Shown: piece by piece, positions 38,781-48,280 of the stretch
How positions within the stretch are numbered: position 1 is the first letter of the stretch
Layout of the letters: each line of letters starts with the position of its first letter
Assembly (NCBI RefSeq): GCF_013201725.1
Contig: NZ_CP053835.1
Coordinates: 1,798,001 to 1,862,000 of the forward strand
Source of the DNA: Arcobacter defluvii
GTDB taxonomy: Bacteria; Campylobacterota; Campylobacteria; Campylobacterales; Arcobacteraceae
Reading direction: 5' to 3'
DNA: 64,000 nt
Translations under genes and position numbers: made by a program
Notes under the pieces: model-generated
The model's input: the letters and a program-made list of their open reading frames with translations, nothing else
Databases searched by the model: none
Told to the model about the DNA's origin: nothing

Positions 38781-41546
38781 ATGGCAAAGCAACCTGAAAT
38801 ATTATTTAAAGGTATGACTAGACCTGCTATGTTATATGGTGTTCCAATTTATCCTTTAATCTTAGTTATATCAATTTTTGCACTTGTTTCAGTTTGGACT
38901 AATATTATATATATGTTTTTTGTCATACCTGTAATACTAGTCATGAAATTTATTGTTATGCAAGATGATTATATGTTCAATTTGCTTTTTCAATCTTTTA
39001 AAACTAAAACACCTACCTTAAATAAAAAATATTATGGTGTAAAATCATATTCAAGTATGGAGTATAGAAAAATGAATAAAAATGTAGGATTTCCAACATT
39101 ATCAATTTTAGGATTAGATTCTAACCCTACTTTTGAAAAATTCATACCTTTTTCATCTTTGATAAAAAAAGATATTGTATTAACAAAAGATTTCAATTTG
39201 GTTAGTTCGTGGAAGATTCAAGGAATTAGTTTTGAGGTAGAATCTGATGAGAATCAAGATTTTATAAAAATATTATTAGCAAATGTTTTTCAATCGTTTT
39301 CAAGTGAACCTGTAAGTTTTTATTTCCATTCTACAAGGTTTGATATAGATACAGATTTGAAAGCAAAATATGATAATTCTTATTTACAAGAAATAAATGA
39401 TTTATATTATCTGTCTTTTTCAAAAGGTAATAGTAAATCAACAGATTTATATTTAACAATGATTTATAATCCATTTTTAAATAATCTAGAAAAAAGTAAA
39501 TTTTTAAGTTCTTCACCAGAAAAATCAAGAAAAGAACTTTTAAATTATATTTCTAAATTTCATGATTATTCTAATAGATTAGAAGCAAATTTAAGTAAAT
39601 TTGTTGCTAAAAAATTAAAAATATATGAGAAAGAAGGTAAAACTTTTTCAACACAATTAGAACTTTATAATTATTTATTGGGAGGTAAATTTCAAAAAGT
39701 AAGAGCATTAAATACACCTGTTTCTGAATATCTTATAGGTTCTTTAAAAAATATACAGTTTTCAAATGATTTAGTTCAACTTAATTATATTGATGGAACT
39801 AAAAAATTTGCACAACTAATTGAAATAAAAGATTATACTTCAATAACTTTTACAGGGATTTTAGACATTTTGATGTATTTGGATGTAAATTATACCCTTA
39901 CACAATCCTTTACTCCAATGCAAAGAAATAAAGCAAAAGAAAAATTAAAAAAGCAAAAAAAACATTTTAAATCAACTGATGATGATAGTATTACTCAAGA
40001 AGCTGAGTTTGATATAGCTCTTGATAGATTAACGAATGGTGATTTATGCTTTGGTAACTACCATTTTTCTTTATCGGTTTTTGGTGAAACTATTGAAGAA
40101 ACAAAATCTAATACAAATAAAGTAATTACTTGTTTGCAAGATATTGGATTACAAGTTATTCTTGCAGATATAGCACTTCCTTCTAGTTATTTTTCACAAA
40201 TACCTTGCAATTTTGGTTTAAGACCTCGTGTTAGTCCAGTAACAAATGAAAATTTTGCAAGTTTAATAGCTTTGCATAATTTTGCAAAAGGTAGAAAAAA
40301 AAACAACCAATGGGGAGATGCGATAACGATATTAAAAACTCCTTCAAAACAAATATACTATTTCAATATTCATGCTGAAAAATCCAAAAATGATTTTGGC
40401 GAGTTCACATTAGGTAATTTTTTAGTTTTAGGACAAAGTGGTGGTGGAAAAACAGCAATGTTACAATTTCTAAATAATCAATTGCTGAAGTTTGCAAATA
40501 AAGAAACTTTTCCTAAAAATATTCCTGATAATTTAAAAAAGATGACTTTAGTTTATTTGGATAAAGATTATGGTGCTAAAGGGAATATTTTAAGTGCTGG
40601 AGGAAGATATATCAATATTCAAAATGGACTTGAAACAGGATTTAATCCATTTATGATTGAAAATACTAAAAACAATAAAAGAAATTTACAAATATTAATG
40701 AAAATTCTTGTTACAGCAAACGGAGAAGTATTAAAAACAAGTGAAGAAAAAGAACTTGCAAATGCTATTGATTTTATCATGGATTTTATTCCATTATCTA
40801 AAAGAAAGTACGGCATTTCTTTACTCTTAGAAAACTTAACGGATGATAACACTGATGAAAATTCTTTAAAACAAAGATTCTCATTATGGAAGAAAGGTGC
40901 AAAATATGGATGGGTATTTGATAACGAAAATGATTTATTAGATTTTCCTGATGATATTAATATTTTTGGAATAGATGGAACAGAATTTTTAAATGACCCT
41001 GATGTATCAGCTCCTTTAAGTTTTTATATTTTATGGAGAGTAACAAATTTAATTGATGGTAGAAGGTTTGGATTAATTGCAGATGAATTTTGGCAATGGT
41101 TTGCAAATCTTCTTATTCAAGAAGAAATTTTTAATAAACTAAAAACTATTAGAAAAGAAAATGGTTTTATAGGTATGGCTTCTCAATCTGTGGAAGATGT
41201 TTTAAAATTAAAAATTGCAAGAGCAATAGTTGAACAAACATCTACACATATTTTCTTTCCAAATGAAAAAGCTAATAAAGATGATTATGTTGAAGGTTTA
41301 TCTTGTACAGAAGAAGAATTTAACATAATTAAAAATTTTAATACAGGCATGTACCCATTTTTGATAAAAAGAGGAAAAGAAGCAGCTATTGTAACTCTAG
41401 ATTTAAGCACTTTAGGAAAAGAAAATATATCAATAATTTCAACAGGGATAGTTCATGTCGAAAAAGTTGATGAAATATTTAATAGAAATGATATTTCTTT
41501 AGAAGAAAAAGTTAATGAACTTAGAAATTATTATAAAAATATTTAA
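38781..41546 (+). CDS. virB4: VirB3-VirB4 fusion ATPase
   Basis: 921-aa protein. Residues 1-95 are VirB3 (FKGMTRPAMLYGVPIYPL and two membrane helices); the rest is VirB4. Walker A is GQSGGGKT at about 551-558 and Walker B is LIADEF at about 763. VirB4 powers pilus assembly and substrate transfer. The fusion is typical of Campylobacterota and some other systems (such as CmgB3/4). Both domains look complete. Confidence 0.95.
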   Translation: MAKQPEILFKGMTRPAMLYGVPIYPLILVISIFALVSVWTNIIYMFFVIPVILVMKFIVMQDDYMFNLLFQSFKTKTPTLNKKYYGVKSYSSMEYRKMNKNVGFPTLSILGLDSNPTFEKFIPFSSLIKKDIVLTKDFNLVSSWKIQGISFEVESDENQDFIKILLANVFQSFSSEPVSFYFHSTRFDIDTDLKAKYDNSYLQEINDLYYLSFSKGNSKSTDLYLTMIYNPFLNNLEKSKFLSSSPEKSRKELLNYISKFHDYSNRLEANLSKFVAKKLKIYEKEGKTFSTQLELYNYLLGGKFQKVRALNTPVSEYLIGSLKNIQFSNDLVQLNYIDGTKKFAQLIEIKDYTSITFTGILDILMYLDVNYTLTQSFTPMQRNKAKEKLKKQKKHFKSTDDDSITQEAEFDIALDRLTNGDLCFGNYHFSLSVFGETIEETKSNTNKVITCLQDIGLQVILADIALPSSYFSQIPCNFGLRPRVSPVTNENFASLIALHNFAKGRKKNNQWGDAITILKTPSKQIYYFNIHAEKSKNDFGEFTLGNFLVLGQSGGGKTAMLQFLNNQLLKFANKETFPKNIPDNLKKMTLVYLDKDYGAKGNILSAGGRYINIQNGLETGFNPFMIENTKNNKRNLQILMKILVTANGEVLKTSEEKELANAIDFIMDFIPLSKRKYGISLLLENLTDDNTDENSLKQRFSLWKKGAKYGWVFDNENDLLDFPDDINIFGIDGTEFLNDPDVSAPLSFYILWRVTNLIDGRRFGLIADEFWQWFANLLIQEEIFNKLKTIRKENGFIGMASQSVEDVLKLKIARAIVEQTSTHIFFPNEKANKDDYVEGLSCTEEEFNIIKNFNTGMYPFLIKRGKEAAIVTLDLSTLGKENISIISTGIVHVEKVDEIFNRNDISLEEKVNELRNYYKNI

Positions 41547-41602
41547 TGAATAAATAATGTTAAATAGCAACAACAAATTAATAAAGAAATGGAGAAATAA
41601 AA

Positions 41603-42037
41603 ATGAATAAAAAAATATTACTAAGCTTAACAACTTTAGTAGTTTTAGGTACAGGTTGTTCAAACAAAATACCAAACGCTCAACCAGTTAAATGGCAAAA
41701 AGATAGTGCATTAACTATAAATCAAGAATTTTTATTAACAAAAGAGTTTAAAGTTCCAAAAGACCCAATATTAGACAAACAAAATTGGACTTTTCAAGCT
41801 CATGCAGAAAAACAAGGAAAATATCTTTTTAAAAATGAAGATATATCTAAAATATTTTTAGTTGGACATAACGCAAGTGAAATTATTTTAATTGGGAGAG
41901 AAGATTTAATAAATGAGTATAAAAACTATTTTTTAGAAAATCAAGTTACAGCTAATATAAAACTCCAAGCAGTAAAACCTATACATAAAGACTATAATAA
42001 AGTAAATATACTTTTCTTTAATACTATTAGTAAGTAA
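41603..42037 (+). CDS. lipoprotein, Cag12/VirB7-like
   Basis: 144-aa lipoprotein: signal with lipobox LGTGC (Cys19). The mature part has QPVKWQKDSALTINQEFLL and later LVGHNASEIILIGRED, resembling the Cag12 family of T4SS-associated lipoproteins in Helicobacter and Campylobacter elements. It probably sits at the outer membrane with the core complex. The next 132 nt hold no gene but a strong RNA hairpin. Confidence 0.65.
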   Translation: MNKKILLSLTTLVVLGTGCSNKIPNAQPVKWQKDSALTINQEFLLTKEFKVPKDPILDKQNWTFQAHAEKQGKYLFKNEDISKIFLVGHNASEIILIGREDLINEYKNYFLENQVTANIKLQAVKPIHKDYNKVNILFFNTISK

Positions 42038-42060
42038 AAACCAAGAAAAAAAGAACTAGG

Positions 42061-42129
42061 TCGGATATGGCAAACTTATAAAATAGATCAAGCGAATGCG
42101 TAATCTATTTTATAAGGCAAACATACCGA
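42061..42129 (+). ncRNA. long stem-loop in the T4SS operon
   Basis: A 14-bp perfect stem (CTTATAAAATAGAT 42075-42088 with 42103-42116) has a 14-nt loop CAAGCGAATGCGTA. Beyond a symmetric internal loop (GGCAAA on both sides) TCGG-A-TATG (42061-42069) pairs with CATACCGA (42122-42129). A small AACTC-GAA-GAGTT hairpin follows at 42133-42145. No ORF of meaning crosses it. Function unknown; candidates are an RNA processing or attenuation site, or a transfer-related site. Confidence 0.55.
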
Positions 42130-42169
42130 AAACTCGAAGAGTTATAAATCAGAAAAGAATGGAGAAAAA

Positions 42170-42874
42170 ATGAAAAAATATCTACTAAGTGCAATCTTGA
42201 GTACACAGTTATTATTTAGTGCTGGTATTCCTGTTATTGATGGAGTTGCAAATGCACAAGCAATGGCTCAGAATATAAAAACAATTGCAGAATGGGCAAA
42301 AGAAGCAGAAAGATGGGCAAATACTGTTACACATTATCAAGACCAGTTAAAAGCTTACGAAGATGAATTATTAAGTAAAACAGGTATTAGAGATACAGTA
42401 AGCTTTGTACAAGATTTAAACAGATTACAAAGTTATGCAAAAATTTATGGAAATGATTATTTAGATTTAGGTGCTGCATTAGCTAATAAGAACTCAATGG
42501 TTGGAAATCAAGCAAGACAATTATTTGATAAATACAATGTTTTTGATAGATGCTCAAGTAGTATTAATAAAGAAGCTTGTGAAAATAAACTAGAAAGAGA
42601 AGTAACAACAATAGCGACAGTTCAACAAACAAAAACACTTGTTGATAAATCAGCACAAAATTTAGAGAATTTATCAAAAAAAGTATCAAATACAGAAGAT
42701 ATAAAAGAAAGTCAAGATATTGCAAATGCAATAAATATTGAAATAGCTCAATTGCAAGTAGTTCAAATGAAAATGGATATGTTAGATAAACAAAATAATG
42801 CTGTTGATAAAAGTGAACAAGAACAAACAGAAAGATATTTTGCTTCAAAAGTTGGAGTGAAACCAAAATATTAA
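42170..42874 (+). CDS. virB5: VirB5-like T4SS protein
   Basis: 234-aa exported protein with signal LLSAILSTQLLFSA and the VirB5/TrbJ pattern: GIPVIDGVANAQAMAQNI, EWAKEAERWANTV, and a long helical region with coiled-coil heptads (about 120-215). VirB5 is a minor pilus component and adhesin. It has an AATGGAG ribosome site, after the hairpin region. Confidence 0.82.
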   Translation: MKKYLLSAILSTQLLFSAGIPVIDGVANAQAMAQNIKTIAEWAKEAERWANTVTHYQDQLKAYEDELLSKTGIRDTVSFVQDLNRLQSYAKIYGNDYLDLGAALANKNSMVGNQARQLFDKYNVFDRCSSSINKEACENKLEREVTTIATVQQTKTLVDKSAQNLENLSKKVSNTEDIKESQDIANAINIEIAQLQVVQMKMDMLDKQNNAVDKSEQEQTERYFASKVGVKPKY

Positions 42875-42924
42875 TATTCATTTAGATAAAATGAATTATT
42901 AAATTATAAAAAAGAAGGTAATTC

Positions 42925-43212
42925 ATGAAAAAAATTATATTAGGAACGGCAATAACATTAGCTATTTTATTATTATTAACTGGTTGTGGTGAAAGTGCAG
43001 AAGATAAAGCAAAACTAGAATTTAAAGAAAAGATGTTATCAATTAAACCTGAAAACTTTTTTATTGAAGTAGAAAAAACAAAAGATTTCTATGAAAAAGA
43101 GTATGGGATGAAGGCAAATGTATGGTTTGAAGAACTTAAAGAGACAAATGAATGGGAAGCTTTAGGAATTGAAGCTCTAAAATTACGAAGTGGTAAAGCA
43201 CCAAAATATTAA
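42925..43212 (+). CDS. small lipoprotein, possible entry-exclusion protein
   Basis: 95-aa lipoprotein with lipobox LLTGC (Cys21) and an acidic/lysine-rich mature part (GESAEDKAKLEFKEKM). Its place directly after VirB5 is where TrbK- or EexN-type entry-exclusion lipoproteins are encoded in other conjugation systems. The assignment is by position only; I see no family motif. Confidence 0.5.
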   Translation: MKKIILGTAITLAILLLLTGCGESAEDKAKLEFKEKMLSIKPENFFIEVEKTKDFYEKEYGMKANVWFEELKETNEWEALGIEALKLRSGKAPKY

Positions 43213-43226
43213 AAAAAGGAGAACTT

Positions 43227-43280
43227 ATGAAAATAGAATATAAAAATAAGTTAAAAAAATGGGATTCTTCGAATACTTAG
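43227..43280 (+). CDS. 17-aa upstream ORF overlapping virB6
   Basis: ATG 43227, after a strong AAGGAG site (43217-43222), opens a 17-codon frame (MKIEYKNKLKKWDSSNT) that overlaps the start of virB6 in another frame. The virB6 ATG has no good ribosome site of its own, so the small ORF may feed ribosomes to it by coupling. Confidence 0.4.
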   Translation: MKIEYKNKLKKWDSSNT

Positions 43281-44203
43281 GTGTATGGATAGATTCCCTT
43301 TTTGATTTTATAAAAAATTCTTCAAATACAGATGTTGTACAAATTCTTAGCACTTTAGTAGGATTAACAATCACGCTACAAATTATGTTTAAATCTTATC
43401 AGTCTTTTGCAGGTAAATCTAATGAGCCTGTGAAAGAGTTGATTTGGGATATTACGATTAGAGTTTTAGTAGTTGGTGTAGCTCTAAATTTAAATGGATA
43501 CCTAGATACTATAAAAACAGGTATGGAAAATCTTCACAATATCATGTCGGGAAATACAAATTTATATGCAGAACTAGATGAAAAATTTAATGCTACGACG
43601 AATTTAATTTCAAAAATTTGGCATGAATATAGTTTTTTAAAATCTGGTCATTCAATCTTTGCAACAGGATTATCAATAATTTTAGTTTTTTTAGGTTTCT
43701 TGTTTGGAATAGTACCATCATTTTTAATTGTTGTTACAACAGGAATAACATTAAAAATCTTATTATTAATAGCTCCTATTGTTATTTTTGCTACATTATA
43801 TCCTTGGTTCAAAAATGTTTTTACCCAATGGTTAAATATATTTATAACTAATCTTTTAACCGTATATATTGTTGGAATATTACTTAGTAAATTTACTGAG
43901 AAATATGGAGATTTTATTCAAAAAGCAGATAATAATTTCCAAACTTCAGATGTTTTAATTATTGGTTTTAATGCTTTAATAATGGGAACTCTTCTTGCTG
44001 GGCTTTTAAAAGTTGCAATATCTCTTGCAGATAAGATAGGAACTGTTAGTATAGAAACTTTATCCCAAAAATCTTTAACAAATAAGGATAATTTTACGAA
44101 TGGAAAAGATGCATTAAACACTATGCAATCGACAATTTCAGCTCCAAAAGCTGGTGCAGATTTTATACTTAATAAAATGAAAGGGCTTAATTCTAAATTT
44201 TAA
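43259..44203 (+). CDS. virB6: VirB6/TrbL-like membrane protein
   Basis: 314-aa polytopic protein with an N-terminal charged part, about six hydrophobic segments (among them GLSIILVFLGFLFGIVPSFL and IVVTTGITLKILLLIAPIVI) and a soluble C-terminus. TrbL/VirB6 proteins are the inner-membrane channel part of the T4SS. It lies after the exclusion-type lipoprotein and is followed by a terminator, so this block may end here. Confidence 0.85.
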   Translation: MGFFEYLGVWIDSLFDFIKNSSNTDVVQILSTLVGLTITLQIMFKSYQSFAGKSNEPVKELIWDITIRVLVVGVALNLNGYLDTIKTGMENLHNIMSGNTNLYAELDEKFNATTNLISKIWHEYSFLKSGHSIFATGLSIILVFLGFLFGIVPSFLIVVTTGITLKILLLIAPIVIFATLYPWFKNVFTQWLNIFITNLLTVYIVGILLSKFTEKYGDFIQKADNNFQTSDVLIIGFNALIMGTLLAGLLKVAISLADKIGTVSIETLSQKSLTNKDNFTNGKDALNTMQSTISAPKAGADFILNKMKGLNSKF

Positions 44204-44229
44204 AATTGGTTTTAGAATATTAGATAAAT

Positions 44230-44262
44230 AAAAAAGGTAGGACATTTGTTCTACCTTTTTTT
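44230..44262 (+). terminator. intrinsic terminator after virB6
   Basis: AAAAAAGGTAG, a loop, CTACCTTTTTTT, followed by T-rich sequence. Similar to the hairpin at 50281-50318. Confidence 0.85.
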
Positions 44263-44267
44263 ATGTG

Positions 44268-44310
44268 TTAATTAATATTATTTAGTATTAATTAGTATTT
44301 ATAATAAGGA
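44268..44310 (+). promoter_or_regulatory. AT-rich repeat ahead of virB7, copied before the methyltransferase gene
   Basis: A 22-base stretch (44268-44289) recurs exactly at 60424-60445. Both sites follow a terminator and precede a gene block. Likely a shared promoter or regulator site. Confidence 0.5.
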
Positions 44311-44315
44311 TAAAA

Positions 44316-44483
44316 ATGAAATATTTAATTTTTTGTTTTTTAATTTTTTTATTTACAGGTTGTGCAGCAACAACAAATACTGCTCAAATTGTAGAAGAAA
44401 ATAATAAAAAATTGTTTGATAGTAATAATTGGAAACCAATAAATAAAAATCCACTTATTGAAAATGAAAAGGTGATTAAATAA
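44316..44483 (+). CDS. VirB7-like lipoprotein
   Basis: 55-aa lipoprotein with lipobox LFTGC (Cys16) and a short mature part (SNNWKPINKNP). It has an AAGGA ribosome site and its stop overlaps the virB8 start by one base (TAATG). Size and place directly before virB8 fit VirB7, which anchors the core complex to the outer membrane. Confidence 0.75.
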   Translation: MKYLIFCFLIFLFTGCAATTNTAQIVEENNKKLFDSNNWKPINKNPLIENEKVIK

Positions 44484-45202
44484 TGAAAGAAAAAAAATAT
44501 ATAACTGAAAGTAATTATAAAGAAGATGATGCTTTAGATTACGAAACTTCTCGGAATTATTTAATTATTAGTAGTAACAAAAGAGCTTGGCTTGTAGCTG
44601 GAGCATCTCTATTTGTTGCTGTTTTGTTAGCTATTGCATTAGCAACATTAATACCTTTAAAAAGAGTTGATTTAGCAGTAGTTAAAGTTGATAAAAATGG
44701 CTTTATAGACATTATAACAAATTTAGATGAACAAATTATAACAAAAGATGAAGCACTAGATAAACATTTTATAGGTAAATATGTAAAAACTAGAGAACAA
44801 TATTTTTATAATACTTTAAATCAAGATTATGAGAATGTTCAAATGTATTCAAATAAAGATGTATCAAATGTATATGTAAAACAAATGACAGAAACCAAAA
44901 CTGGAAAGCTTGATACTTTAAAAAATAAATTTGAAATTGAAGCTGAAATTTTATCTATTGTTCTAAATGATAGCAATGGTACTAAAACAAGTACAGTAAG
45001 AGTTGAATTAAAAGAAAAAGATGTAACAACAAATTCAGTTGCTGTTATTACTAAGGTTATTACATTAACTTATGAATATATAAATTTGAAACAAAATGCA
45101 AAACAAAGATTAGAAAATCCTTTAGGATTTATAGTTAATTCTTATCGTATAGATGATGAAATAAAAAGAGTAGATGATGAAATAAAAGAGGAAAGTAAAT
45201 GA
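44483..45202 (+). CDS. virB8: VirB8-like T4SS protein
   Basis: 239-aa bitopic protein: a cytoplasmic head with SNYKEDDALDYETSRN, a transmembrane helix at about 36-57 (AWLVAGASLFVAVLLAIALA), and a periplasmic domain with the VirB8 pattern EQYFYNTLNQDYENV. It dimerises in the inner-membrane complex. It overlaps virB9 by four nucleotides (ATGA). Confidence 0.9.
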   Translation: MKEKKYITESNYKEDDALDYETSRNYLIISSNKRAWLVAGASLFVAVLLAIALATLIPLKRVDLAVVKVDKNGFIDIITNLDEQIITKDEALDKHFIGKYVKTREQYFYNTLNQDYENVQMYSNKDVSNVYVKQMTETKTGKLDTLKNKFEIEAEILSIVLNDSNGTKTSTVRVELKEKDVTTNSVAVITKVITLTYEYINLKQNAKQRLENPLGFIVNSYRIDDEIKRVDDEIKEESK

Positions 45203-46083
45203 AAAAAACAATTTTAATTTATTTTTTAACAATTACAATACTTTTTGCAATAGAAGTTCCTAAAAGTACAGTTTTTGATAAAAGAGTAGTTTATACTGAC
45301 TTTAATAAAGATGATGTATTTCAAATATATGCAAAAAATGGATATACAACAGTAATCCAATTTGCAGATGATGAAAGGATTCTTGATATGGCTTCAGGTT
45401 TTTCAAATGGATGGGATTTTCAAGATAGAAGAAATTTTATATTTATAAAACCTAAAGCTTATGAATCAACTTTTGCAGTTGATGAATATGGTGAAACAGT
45501 AAAAAAAACAACAATAATTGAACCAACTCCGATTGAATGGAAAACAAATTTAATAGTTTTAACAAATAAAAGAGAATATATCTTTAATCTTGATTTAAAT
45601 GTTGAAAAGAATAGCTTTTTTAAATTTACTTTTAATTATCCTTTAGAGAAATTAAAAAAAGAAGATATAAAACAACAACTTGCAAAAGCTGAGTCTGAAA
45701 AGCAAGATATTCAAGTAGAATTAAATAGAACAGCTGTTCCTCGAAATTGGGATTATTATATGAATATTAATCCTGAAAGCGAGAGTATTGCTCCTTCATT
45801 TGCATATGACGATGGTCTATTCACATATCTTGGATTTGACAATACAAAAGATATGCCCTCTATTTTTTTATATGAAAATGAAAAAGAGAGTATTTTAAAT
45901 ACTCATGTTAAAAAAGAAGGTAATTATGATGTTTTAGTAATTCAAAAAACAGCTAAACAGATGATTTTAAGAAGTGGTAAGAGAATAATTGGAATTTTAA
46001 ATAAAAGTTTTGGAGTTAATCCTCTTGAAGATTTTAAAAATACTAATTCACCTAATATAGAAAGAGTTCTAAATGGAAAATAA
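45199..46083 (+). CDS. virB9: VirB9-like T4SS protein
   Basis: 294-aa exported protein: signal peptide (about 1-17), VirB9/TrbG/CagX features such as VVYTDFNKDDVFQIYAKNGY at the N-terminal half, and a C-terminal beta domain (ESIAPSFAYDDGLFTYLGF, RSGKRIIGILNKSFG). It forms the outer-membrane ring of the core complex with VirB7 and VirB10. It overlaps virB10 by 11 nt. Confidence 0.92.
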   Translation: MKKTILIYFLTITILFAIEVPKSTVFDKRVVYTDFNKDDVFQIYAKNGYTTVIQFADDERILDMASGFSNGWDFQDRRNFIFIKPKAYESTFAVDEYGETVKKTTIIEPTPIEWKTNLIVLTNKREYIFNLDLNVEKNSFFKFTFNYPLEKLKKEDIKQQLAKAESEKQDIQVELNRTAVPRNWDYYMNINPESESIAPSFAYDDGLFTYLGFDNTKDMPSIFLYENEKESILNTHVKKEGNYDVLVIQKTAKQMILRSGKRIIGILNKSFGVNPLEDFKNTNSPNIERVLNGK

Positions 46084-47245
46084 TACTAATAATGAAGAAT
46101 TATCTATTAAAAAAGAAGAAATAAATATTATGAATCATAATAAAAGTGAATTAGTTGATAATAAAAATTCAACTGTAAAAAAATTACAGTTTTATATAAT
46201 TATGATACTTGGTTTTATAGTTACTATTTTGATTATTTATTCATTATTTAAAAATATTATAATTAATTATAATAAAAAAGATGAAGTAAAAAAGATAGAG
46301 ACGGCTAATGTAAAGGTTCTAAAAAAAGAAGATATTCCTTTAGAAAAAACTATATTATTTCCACCAGCTGAATGGAAAACTAAAGAAGTTGAAGATAAAA
46401 AAGAAGAAAAAATAGAAACTACTGACAATATGTTTTCAGTAACACCTAAAGAACCTCTTTTTAAAGCAAAAATAATAAAAGGTTCAACGGGTACTTTAGT
46501 TATTAATAATAATGATTTAAATTCCAAAGAGCAGAACAATTATAAACAACAAATAGATGAGTTAGTTGCTAATCAACAAAATATTAAAGAAGAAGATAGT
46601 AATAAAAATTTTACAGGGGATACATTTGTTCCAACTGCTGCTAAAATGAATGAATTTAATCCTGATTTACTTTTGCCAAAAGGTTCTTTTATTAGTTGTA
46701 GTTTAGATACACGATTTGTTTCTGCTATTGAAGGAAATACATCTTGTACAGTTAGCAACAATATTTACAGTTCAAATGGAAATGTTCTATTAATAGAAAA
46801 AGGTTCAAAACTTTTTGGAAATTTTAAAGGTGGTGAAACAAACGATGGAACAAGTAGATATTTAGTTATTTGGCAAGAAGTAAGAACACCTAATCATTTA
46901 AGAATACCTTTATATAGTGGAGCAACAGATGAACTTGGAGCATCTGGACTTGAAGGAGAGATTGACCATAAATGGTTAATGAGATTCGGTAGTTCAATAA
47001 TGTTAAGTGCCGTTGATGATTTATTTAATGTTTTAGCTTATAAGTTAACAAATTCTAATAATAATGATGATGATATAGATTATAGCGAGAACACAAGAGA
47101 TAATGCTTCAAATATGGCAACAATTGCTCTTGAAAAATTTATAAATATAAAACCAACTATTTATAAACAACATGGTGATTTAATAGGTGTTTATGTAAAT
47201 AGAGATGTTGATTTTTCAAAAGTTTACAAACTTGAAAAAAAGTAG
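46073..47245 (+). CDS. virB10: VirB10-like T4SS protein
   Basis: 390-aa protein: N-terminal cytoplasmic part, a transmembrane helix at about 42-62, a charged linker, and a TrbI/VirB10 C-terminal domain (about 185-390) with LLPKGSFISCSLDTRFVSAI and NRDVDFSKVY. It spans both membranes. A ribosome site lies inside virB9. It has no Pro-rich linker, which is instead Lys/Glu-rich. Confidence 0.92.
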   Translation: MENNTNNEELSIKKEEINIMNHNKSELVDNKNSTVKKLQFYIIMILGFIVTILIIYSLFKNIIINYNKKDEVKKIETANVKVLKKEDIPLEKTILFPPAEWKTKEVEDKKEEKIETTDNMFSVTPKEPLFKAKIIKGSTGTLVINNNDLNSKEQNNYKQQIDELVANQQNIKEEDSNKNFTGDTFVPTAAKMNEFNPDLLLPKGSFISCSLDTRFVSAIEGNTSCTVSNNIYSSNGNVLLIEKGSKLFGNFKGGETNDGTSRYLVIWQEVRTPNHLRIPLYSGATDELGASGLEGEIDHKWLMRFGSSIMLSAVDDLFNVLAYKLTNSNNNDDDIDYSENTRDNASNMATIALEKFINIKPTIYKQHGDLIGVYVNRDVDFSKVYKLEKK

Positions 47246-47251
47246 TTCAAA

Positions 47252-48280
47252 ATGAATGATAAAAACGAAAATAATATTTCAAGGTCTTTAAAAATACAAA
47301 CAGAATCTATTTTTGGAGATTTCTTAGCCGATGATTCAATAAATGAAATATGTGCGAATGGAGATGGTAGCATTTGGACTCAAGATTATAATGGAATTTG
47401 GGAAGAGCATAAAAAAGAAATACCTTATAAGCAAATGTTAGCTTTTGCAGTTCCAGTTGCAAGTCATAAGGAAGATACTATAAAGGCTAATAAACCTATT
47501 TTATCTGCAACTCTAAACAATGGAGAAAGAGTACAGATAGTTGTTCCTCCTGTTACAAAAAAAGATATGTTATCAATTACTATTAGAAAACCATCTAAAA
47601 CAAGATATACAATTGAAGATTATGAAAAACAAGGAATATTTAGTAATATAATACATGAAGATGATGTTCAATTAACTTTAGATGAAGTTAATTTATCTAA
47701 ATTATATAATGATAAAAAATATAAAGAATTTATTACTGAAGCAGTAAGAATTGGAAAAAATATTGTTATTGCTGGAGCAACTGGGTCGGGTAAAACTACT
47801 TTTATGAAATCTCTAATTGATTTTATTCCTTTAGAAGAAAGATTAATAACAATAGAAGATACAGAAGAAATAGTTTTTTATAAACATAAAAATCATGTAC
47901 AGTTATTTTATCCTTCTGAAGCAAAAGAAGGAGACCCTGTTACAAGTGCTATTTTATTAAAAAGTTGTCTGCGTATGAAACCTAATAGAATACTTTTAGC
48001 AGAGCTTCGAAGTGGAGAAGCTTATGATTATTTAAATGTTTTAAATTCAGGTCATGGAGGAAGTATTACTTCACTTCATGCTGGAAGTGTAAGAGAGACT
48101 TTTACACGACTTTCATTAATGATATTACAAAATCCACAAGGACAAAAATTACCCTTTGAAATTATCCAAAAAAACTTAAATGATGTAATTGATATTGTAG
48201 TACATATACAAGCACATAATGGTAAAAGAAATATAAGTGATATCTATTACAAAGGAGCTAAAGATGAAAAATATAAATAA
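47252..48280 (+). CDS. virB11: VirB11-like ATPase
   Basis: 342-aa hexameric secretion ATPase. Walker A GATGSGKT at about 174-181, an Asp box (ITIEDTEEI), Walker B-like LLAELRSGEAYDYL, and a His box (SGHGGSITSLHAGS). It works with VirB4 and VirD4. It lies 6 nt after virB10. Confidence 0.95.
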   Translation: MNDKNENNISRSLKIQTESIFGDFLADDSINEICANGDGSIWTQDYNGIWEEHKKEIPYKQMLAFAVPVASHKEDTIKANKPILSATLNNGERVQIVVPPVTKKDMLSITIRKPSKTRYTIEDYEKQGIFSNIIHEDDVQLTLDEVNLSKLYNDKKYKEFITEAVRIGKNIVIAGATGSGKTTFMKSLIDFIPLEERLITIEDTEEIVFYKHKNHVQLFYPSEAKEGDPVTSAILLKSCLRMKPNRILLAELRSGEAYDYLNVLNSGHGGSITSLHAGSVRETFTRLSLMILQNPQGQKLPFEIIQKNLNDVIDIVVHIQAHNGKRNISDIYYKGAKDEKYK

